A DNA stretch of 64,000 nucleotides from positions 868,001 through 932,000 of the forward strand of contig OY744465.1 in assembly GCA_963556145.1 (NCBI GenBank), read 5' to 3'. A model generated the notes under the pieces. It did no database searches. It saw only the letters and a list, made by a program, of their open reading frames with translations, and had not been told where the DNA came from. Origin of the DNA: Hygrocybe punicea (lineage: Eukaryota; Basidiomycota; Agaricomycetes; Agaricales; Hygrophoraceae). The first letter of the stretch is position 1, and the number at the start of each line of letters is the position of its first letter. This document shows positions 57,501 to 64,000 of the stretch, one piece after another. The translations under genes and the position numbers were made by a program.

Positions 57501-59407
57501 GTAATATTAAATAAAAAAGGCACAAAATTCCAAGTGGGGTAATTTCTGGTTGTTATATATATAAATTTTGTTTGGGAATAAGTAGCTCATGTGAGAGATA
57601 AAGCTAAGAGTGAGAGATTGTGCATTTTCAAAATAAGAATGTTGTAATTTTGGTATTACCTATGCTTTGAATTATTGCATTTGAAATTATATTACATTTG
57701 AAGAAACTGAGACATTTTCTTTACCGGATATTGCATTTTCTGAATAAATATTGGCTTGAGTTGTTGTGAGCTCTGGCAATGTTGTCAACATTAAATACAT
57801 GCAGGCAGAGTGGGATGTGGCTGAGCCCGTGTCAAAGCAAAAGCGGGATCCTGGTCAACCTAATCCTGCAGTGAGAGCTGGGCCAGGGTCAACCTTATTC
57901 TGCAGCAAGAGCAGGGCCATGTCAACCCAATGCTGGAGCAATGGCCAGACCCTCATGAATCCAAACCTGCGACATGGGTGGGTCTGGGGTCAATGTAATG
58001 CTACAGGACAGGCTGGACCCCAATCAACCTACCCTACAGTGAGTGCTGGATGTGGGTCAACAAAGTGCTGCAGCAAGAGCTGGACCCCGGTCAACACAAG
58101 CCCTGCAGCAAGTGCTGGACCCAGGTCAACCCAGTGCTGCAGCAATATCTAGACCCAGGTCAACCCAAGCCTGCAGGAAGAGCCAGACCTGGGTCAACCC
58201 AACCCCCGCAGCAAGTGCTGGACCCCAGTCAACCTGGTGCTGCAGCAATAGCTGAACCCTGGTCAACCCAGTGCTGCAGCAAGTGCTGGACCCCGGTCAA
58301 CCCAGTGCTGCAGCAATAGCTGGACCCAGGTCAACCCAAGCCTGCGGGGAGAGCCGGACCTGGGTCAAGCCAACCCCTGCAGCAAGTGCTGGACCCTGGT
58401 CAACCCAGTGCTGCAGCAAGAGCTGGACCCTGGTCAACCCAAGCCTGCAGAGAGAGCTGGACCTGGGTCAACCCAAGCCCTGCAGCAAGTGCTGGATCCA
58501 GGTCAACCTGGTGCTGCAGCAATATCTGGACCCCGGTCAACCCAGTGCTGCAGCAATACCTGAACCCTGGTCAACCCAGTGCTGCAGCAATAGCTGGACC
58601 CCGGTCAACCCAAGCCTGCAGGGAGAGCTGGACCCGGGTCAACCCAAGCCCCAAAGCAAGTGCTGGACCCAGGTCAACCCGGTCCTGCAGCAATAGCTGG
58701 ACCCTGGTCCACCCAAGCCCTGCAGCAAGTGCTGGATCTGGGTCAACCTGGTGGTGCAGCAATATCTGGGCCCCGGTCAACCCAGTGCTGCAGCAATACC
58801 TGAACCCTGGTCAACCCAGTGCTGCAGCAAGTGCTGGAACCAGATCAACCCTGTGCTGCAGCAATAGCTGGGCCCAGGTCAACCCAAGCCCTGCAGCGAA
58901 TGCTGGATCTGGGTCAACCTGGTGCTGCAGCAATATCTGGACCCCGGTCAACCCAGTGCTGCAGCAATAGCTGAACCCTGGTACACCCAGTGTTGCAGCA
59001 ATACCTGGACCCCAGCCACCCCACCCTGCAGGAAGTGCTGGGCCTGGGTCAACCCAGTGCTGCAGCAACAGCTGGACCCAGGTCAACCCAAGCCTGCAGC
59101 AAGAGCTGGTCCACGGTCAACCCAGGTCAACCCACGTTGCTTGCACAGCTGGACCTGGGTCAACCCAACCTTCCCAGAATAGCTGTCCCTGGTTAACCTA
59201 CCCCATGGCAGAGCTGACACTGGGTTGACCCACCCTGCCACCCTTGACCAGCAAGAGCTGTACCTGGGTCAACCTACCACCCCACATTTCCCCAGCAAGA
59301 GCTGTCTCTTGGGTTAACCTACCCCCCCAGCAAGCAACTGCGCTATGTGTACCTACCTTTTGCAACTATATCTGCGATTGGGTTAACCAAAACGACTGGG
59401 TCTACTG
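54552..59407. repeat. Right half of the element 2 palindrome
   Basis: Reverse complement of 49438-54294, including the unique core, and ending CTGGGTCTACTG at 59407. Unlike element 1, where only the arms are inverted copies, here the unique core is duplicated as well. Confidence 0.9.
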
Positions 59408-60101
59408 CTACACTGGCCTCGCTATTTCGTAAAGCGTATGTCAACACAATGTTTATGCCACGATCCGGCAGCTATCGATACATTGTCCAAGCCCGTTGCT
59501 CCCTGTCCGCTTACCCTGAGTTCCGCATGTTACGCCGCGAGACCGGCTCGACCATCGGCACATTTCTGTTCGAAGACATCTTATGCCGTTGGGGCGCTCT
59601 TGAAGAAATCGTTACCGACAACGGCAAGCCGTTCGTAGAAGCGCTCGACTATCTCGCCTCCCGCTACGGTATCCGCCACATCCGCATTTCGCCCTATAAC
59701 TCACAAGCGAACGGGCCCGTTGAGCGTCGCCACCTAGATGTCCGGGAGGCCATTATGAAAAGTTGTGACGGAGATGAAAAGAAATGGCACACCGTAACCC
59801 ACTCTGTATTTTGGGCCGAACGGGTCACGACACACAAAAGCCTCGGATACTCGTCCTACTACATCGCACACGGAGTAGAACCGCTTTTTCCATTCGATTT
59901 TGCCGAAGCTACGTACATGGTTCCGACGCAAGATACGATGTCTACGACCGACCTCATAGTCATCCGCGCCCGACAACTTCGTAAACGAGAAGCCGACCTC
60001 GATCGGGTCAAAGAAAAGCTTACCAAATCTCGGCTCGCGTCCGCCCGGCAATTCGAGCAGAAATACGCCAACATGATCAAAGTTTACGACTTCGAACCCG
60101 G

Positions 60102-60248
60102 TGTAGTAGTGGTGCCTGTCATGTCACGTGACCTGGACCTTAGTCAGTAGCCAGTTCTGGATGTAGTAGACAGTTCTCTATCCCATCCACCTCAGCCATT
60201 CCGTGCGATTCCGTCCCCGATCCCGAGAGGTCCCTCGGGACCACTCCA
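60102..60248 (+). repeat. 5' LTR of TRIM copy 1
   Basis: It starts TGTAGTAGTGGTGCC and ends gggaccactcca. It contains cacgtgac and a gatgtagtagacag segment shared by all family members. Confidence 0.9.
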
Positions 60249-61670
60249 TCGTGGTGATGAGAGCGCGATTCGACCCACGCAGCTAGACGAGACCACCCCA
60301 TTCCACTCATATATTGATTTTCAGTACAGAGCAACACATCTTCGAGCACAGAGAACACCCCGAGAGCCCACCCGCGCGATTCCACGCAGCAAACCCATGC
60401 AAAACCCTACCAAAAACAGTCTCCGAATGCCCAAGCGCTTCGTCCGCATCCTGCTACACGCCCCGCGACCATCCTCACGACTTTTCGCGCAACCTCAACA
60501 TTCCGCACAGCCACCTCGCGCAGCCACGTCACCAGCTTCGCCCACCAAAAACCCGACCAACCACGCCCAACCACGGCACCCCACACTCCTTAGAAGACCC
60601 CCACGAGGTTGCCGAGCCGGACGACGTATCCAACAACGCCGTCGCGCAGCAAGACGCGCCCTCGACATCGTCGTCCCCGTTTTCGACTCACCATTTTTCA
60701 TTCGGACGCCCACAGGCTCACTACTGGATACACAGACGCTCGAAACCCCCCCGCGTCCGTCCGGCAGCTCTACCCACCCCGTATTCACCTGCGCCGTCCT
60801 CACCAACACCGTTGTCACGCCCACCCATCCCCTGCCGCGTCGTCCAACCGCCACGTCATCGTACCAACTAACGCTTCTCGCCCGCACCGGTACCCACTTC
60901 CTCGATCCAATGGGCACAGCACAACATGCTCGCGTCCACTCCCTCGCACCTGCCGTCTCCGTACCCACCCACCGGCCCGTACCCGCACGGACAACGCGTC
61001 CAGCCTCACCCCATGAAATACGACGACGTACCATGCACCCACGAACTCCCCGGACCCACGCCGACTCGTTTTATGGCCCCATACGCCCATTCCCAACGCG
61101 ATCAAACGCCCCCACGCAGGAACTGGGCAACAAAGTCCACCCAACGCGACCGGCACGCCCCACCCCACCATACCCCATTTCCACACACACGGCCCCACGT
61201 CCTACACCCCCACGAGTCTACGCACCACCACAATGGCCCATCCCCGCGATACGACGACCCCAAGCGATGTACCCGACGTCGCAAGTCCATCCGCAGCACC
61301 CCCAAGGTCAGATCCCCCATTGCCCCACCCACACGACGTACTACGACGGCCGTACCCCAAACGGACGCGTTCGCGGCCCCGCCTACGCATCGTACAGCGG
61401 CCCCACGTCCCCCCGCGTCGACCCGTGCCCAACGACCCACCCGCTGAACCCGCGCCGCGCCGTGCCGCTTCTATTTTCACATTCCACCACTTTTTCCCCA
61501 CCTTTTTTTGTTCACCACGACCCACCTTTGTTAGATCCATATGGAGTAGACTAGTACCCTTGCTTTTCTTTGTGTGCTCTGCATTCCCTTTTTTGTTTTC
61601 TGCTTTTCTTTCAGTCCTTCCAGTTGGTTTCTGGGCTTTTCTTTCTTTCACTAGTGACGAGGGCGTCGCT

Positions 61671-61688
61671 ACAGAGAGAGGGGGCACT
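61671..61688 (+). promoter_or_regulatory. Polypurine tract of TRIM copy 1
   Basis: gagagagggggcact lies directly before the 3' LTR. The equivalent tract is in copies 2, 3 and 4, each ending ggggcact, which supports reverse-transcription-based replication. Confidence 0.7.
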
Positions 61689-61835
61689 TGTAGTAGTGGT
61701 GCCTGTCATGTCACGTGACCTGGACCTTAGTCAGTAGCCAGTTCTGGATGTAGTAGACAGTTCTCTATCCCATCCACCTCAGCCATTCTGTGCGATTCTG
61801 TCCCCAATCCCGAGAGGTCCCTCGGGACCACTCCA
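61689..61835 (+). repeat. 3' LTR of TRIM copy 1
   Basis: The same 147 bp as the 5' LTR except for C/T, C/T and G/A changes near its end, each turning CpG into TpG or CpA. Confidence 0.9.
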
Positions 61836-62149
61836 CCGGTAACCTCGTTCTCGTCCGAAATTCACGTATCAAAATGTCTCTCGATCGTAAAGCAAAACCG
61901 CGGTACTTTGGACCCATGGTTGTCGTCAGGAAAACAGAAGGCGGATCCTACATACTCGCCGAACTCGACGGTGCGGTTTCTAAATCTCGATTTGCCGCTT
62001 TCCAAGTCGTACCCTATCACGCCCGCTCAAAAATATTGATACCGTTGGACGACTTCTTACAATACCCCGATGCCGATGATACCGATTCAAACGATCTTGA
62101 TGATCCGACGTACCCACCCTCTATAGACTCCTCACCCGACGACGATTAA

Positions 62150-62357
62150 GCATTTCATTTATATTCTGTCCACGTTATACCCCCATTTTATTTAGTTCCT
62201 CTTAGTTTTCTAACGATATGACGAATGATGCGAATAGTCCTATGTCTTCGGGAGCCGATCGGCTTTCCTTAGCTGGGTGAACAAGCTGACATGTCTTTTA
62301 TGTACACGATATATTTTTTTTATATATACAATGGGCTCGTTATTTTTTATATATATT
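62150..62357. other. Space between convergent integrase and antisense gene
   Basis: AT-rich, with runs such as tatatttttt and tatatatatttt near 62310-62360. It probably carries the 3' ends of both transcripts. Confidence 0.5.
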
Positions 62358-63754
62358 TTACAGGCGGCCGGTCTCGTAATCCCGCTTCAACATCGCCAAC
62401 CTTGAGGTCGACCGTTCGAGATCGACGCGAAGCCGCTGGAACTCTTGACCGAAGTGGACGAGGTGACGGTTGACGTTGGTGCCCAGGGCTCCCAGCTCCT
62501 CCGTAAGGACCGCTAGCTGCGCCGACACTTGCTCGTAATTCTCCATCGTCAAAACGAACGGGTTCGCTGCCGAGGCCGTCCTAAGCCTTTTCGTCGGCCG
62601 CTCTTCCTCCGACTCCTCCTCGTCTTCGTCATCGTCCTCGACCGACTCCACATCCTCGACCCACAGTTTGCTCGTTGAGGCCCGGGCAGGCCTACTGCGG
62701 ATGGGCTTTGTCGTGAACGACAATGGCTTCCTCGTGCCGACTGTGACCTCTTTGCCCTTTCCGGTATCCACCTTACGCCAACCCCCACCCGTCCGGTGTG
62801 TAGCGTTAGTACATCTTTTCTTCAGCCTCCGGCATCGTTCGCACACGTAGCCCGTGACGCCTCGACATGCCTCTTGAGCCTTGATGCAGTTGGTGCAGGG
62901 TTGTAGGGGAAACGGCCCGGTGAACTATTACCAGGATCAGTGACTAAAGAACAAAGGAACCGACACAGGAACTCACCGTCGTACCAGCCAGGTCTCCGGT
63001 CTCTACGCCCGGCGTATCTACGTCTTCTACATCGGCCGGTGTCTCTGGTGCCGGGTCGACGGGGCCTTCCTCTGGCTCAACTGTGGCTTCGCCCTCCGGA
63101 ATCGACTCAGTCCTTGGTCCACCCGCGACCGATGCGTTTGCTTCAGCTCGCTGTTCTTCGCTGAGCCGCCGCCGATACGCGGCTCCATCCCTTTCAACCC
63201 GGTTCGCTTCTTGATTCCAGTGCTGCTCGTGTTGTTCTATTCTAAGCCGCTCTCGCCTTTCCTCTGCCGCCTTTCGCCTTTTCTCCGCCTCCGCTCGTGC
63301 ATTTGCCTCTGCCATCCGTCTGGCCTCCTCTTCCCGCGTAGCCGCTTCTTCATCCACCCGCCGTCTGGCTTCTTCCTTTTCCTGCCTCTCTCTGTCCGCC
63401 GCTTCTTTCAGCCACTCTTCGACATCGTTGGCGTACGATTGGCGGTCGGCCCATAACGGTGGCGTTACTGGCCTCGTACCACCAGCTCGGAGTTCCGCCA
63501 CGATTCCATTATAAGCACGCTGGCAGGACGACATGAGCTATCTTAGGACACGCGTGGTCAATAAGGAAACTCACCAACGCTTTCTTGCGGCCACTTAACC
63601 ATTGTTGGGCCATCCCCTCGTTGCCGTCCACCATCGTTATGAGGTCGTCGCTATGAAACACGGTGACCGCGTTGATGGCCTCTTCGTAGTCCGCCCGGAC
63701 ATCGGGTTCGATGCTTTCGACGAAGGCGAGGAAGTTGTCGTAGACTTGGGACAT
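62358..63754 (-). CDS. Antisense gene carried by the Ty3 element: coiled-coil protein with a Zn2Cys6-like motif
   Basis: Three exons join in phase on the minus strand: 63575-63754, 62977-63537 and 62358-62924, with introns of 37 and 52 bp (donors gtgagt at both). The product is 435 residues. About residues 1-90 form a helical start (MSQVYDNFLAFVESIEPD, VTPPLWADRQSYANDVEEWL). A long charged coiled coil follows (about 90-180, with ERQEKEEARRRVDEEAA), then an acidic Pro-rich linker. Near 255-285 cysteines are spaced CX2CX6CX7CX2CX6C (CTNCIKAQEAC, CERCRRLKKRC), the pattern of fungal Zn2Cys6 domains. After it come a basic segment, an acidic run and a C-terminal helix. It lies between integrase and the 3' LTR, opposite to gag-pol. 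DNA binding is inferred from the pattern only; part of the pattern is spread more like retroelement-linked host proteins. Confidence 0.75.
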
Positions 63755-63924
63755 TGTGAACGTCTGATGGTGTAGAGGAAAGGTCGGATCAACAACGAGA
63801 ATTTTTTTATTTTTTTTACTTTGCCGTTGTTTGGCTGCTCACGTGATTGGCCACATTTGCGACCTGCATTCGGAGACCCCATATTCTCGACCACGGATGG
63901 TCTCTATTAGAAGACCCAAGGAGA
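63755..63924. promoter_or_regulatory. Region between the antisense gene start and the 3' LTR
   Basis: 170 bp that should hold the antisense promoter. It also contains the candidate purine tract (aagacccaaggaga) before the LTR at 63925. A T/A-rich ttttttattttttt run lies at about 63805. Confidence 0.4.
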
Positions 63925-64000
63925 TGTAGAGGGTCCTCGACCCTCTGAGGCCGTAACATCGATATCTAGCGAATCCGCTCGAACCCGACGTCTCTAGCAA
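63925..64000 (+). repeat. 3' LTR of the Ty3/gypsy element, cut by the window end
   Basis: TGTAGAGGGTCCTCGACC and onward is the same as the start of the 5' LTR (46742), with one C/T difference (aacccgac versus aacctgac), again at a CpG. Confidence 0.9.

Larger units (their letters stand above)
49438..59407. mobile_element. Foldback-like element 2: near-perfect palindrome around a 100-N gap
   Basis: 49438-54451 and 54552-59407 are reverse complements; mirrored positions sum to 108845 or 108846, with a 1 bp indel near 53055 the only length change noticed. Each half carries the full set seen in element 1: tip CAGTAGACCC, 34 bp satellite, AT-rich part, G- or C-rich repeats, modules A and B with their core, CT-rich block and AT-rich part, up to where the second satellite should begin. 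There the N gap lies. The flanks do not share a target duplication: TRIM copy 3 on the left, integrase on the right. Confidence 0.8.
60102..61835 (+). mobile_element. TRIM-like non-autonomous LTR element, copy 1 (complete, 1,734 bp)
   Basis: The two 147 bp LTRs (60102-60248 and 61689-61835) differ at three bases, all at CpG. The 4 bp duplication CCGG is perfect (60098-60101 and 61836-61839). The purine tract gagagagggggcact abuts the 3' LTR and a tggtgatgaga segment follows the 5' LTR. The interior is C-rich and G-poor, with a 385-codon Pro/Arg/Thr-rich frame (60397-61554). The other forward frames are also long, so this is probably compositional. No gag or pol is present. Confidence 0.9.
59408..62149 (+). 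pseudogene. Ty3/gypsy integrase, split by TRIM copy 1
   Basis: Pieces 59408-60101 and 61840-62149 join exactly (FEPG|NLVLVRNSR) when the insertion and one CCGG copy are removed. The core includes VNTMFMPRSGSYRYIV, where the first catalytic Asp appears as Asn; EEIVTDNGKPF with the second Asp; and SPYNSQANGPVERRH with the Glu. The C-terminal part has KPRYFGPMVVV, a GPF/Y-like motif, and an acidic Asp-rich tail. The N-terminal zinc domain is absent on the left, where the palindrome ends. Confidence 0.85.
46742..64000 (+). mobile_element. Ty3/gypsy element, interrupted and incomplete, running past the window end
   Basis: The 5' LTR starts TGTAGAGGGTCC at 46742; the same sequence starts the 3' LTR at 63925, with a single difference seen in the 76 shared bases. 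Between them are gag, an integrase in two pieces, and an antisense gene. Protease, reverse transcriptase and RNase H are missing. The gap is filled by a TRIM fragment and the 10 kb palindrome, which itself has a 100-N gap, so the missing part may be deleted or misassembled. Confidence 0.85.

Noticed and set aside
49438..59407. Reading the palindrome as a complete single transposon like element 1
   Set aside because: No matching target duplication, the unique core is itself duplicated, and a 100-N gap lies at the centre.
60397..61554. 385-codon Pro/Arg/Thr-rich frame in TRIM copy 1
   Set aside because: Other forward frames are also long because the strand is G-poor; not listed as a gene, kept as a finding.

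Overview
The window is nuclear DNA from a basidiomycete fungus, most likely an Agaricomycete. The genes are cut by short 37-99 bp introns with GT/AG ends. The recognisable gene families (Rho1 GTPase, NACHT-TPR NLR, Crinkler-HNH protein, patatin, Fe(II)/2OG oxygenase, Ty3 and Ty1 retrotransposons with fungal-type architecture) fit that group. No organism name can be given from the sequence alone. Gene density is low, and at least half of the window is nested mobile or repetitive DNA.

Layout. 469-1313: an intact five-exon Rho1 gene. 2161-6608: low-complexity repeats split by a short non-autonomous LTR element (TRIM-like, 3201-5701), which itself carries a solo LTR (4244-4822). 6609-14090: a 7.5 kb foldback-like element with about 2.36 kb near-identical terminal inverted repeats, built largely of a 34 bp satellite and flanked by a 7 bp target duplication. 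14098-25560: mostly gene-poor, with one unrecognised multi-exon gene (15578-16688), a GTPase relic, a PDX2-like relic and small inverted-repeat elements. 25561-41530: an Hsp70 relic, an intact Fe(II)/2OG oxygenase-like gene, a patatin pseudogene, an NLR with 13 very similar TPR units, a four-TM membrane protein, two copies of a WDR59-like C-terminal gene piece (one with a TIR element inside an intron), and a Crinkler-HNH gene with a premature stop. 41531-44592: a truncated Ty1/copia element with six TGA stops and a nested solo LTR. 45239-46741: an LTR and leader of another Ty3-like element. 46742-64000 and beyond: a Ty3/gypsy element with 5' LTR, gag, integrase and an antisense spliced gene before the 3' LTR. 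Its gag is cut by a TRIM copy, its protease/RT/RNase H region is absent, and a second foldback-like palindrome of about 10 kb with a 100-N gap sits in the middle. Its integrase is split by a third TRIM (60102-61835).

Two themes run through the window. First, sequence decay is strongly CpG-directed: all seven differences seen between the LTR pairs of two TRIM elements are at CpG, and the six internal TGA stops of the copia element plus the stops in the NLR and Crinkler genes are all explainable as CGA to TGA. Second, the palindromic satellite-bearing element occurs twice. The best candidates for undescribed biology are this foldback-like element and the antisense gene with a Zn2Cys6-like cysteine pattern and coiled coil carried by the Ty3 element.
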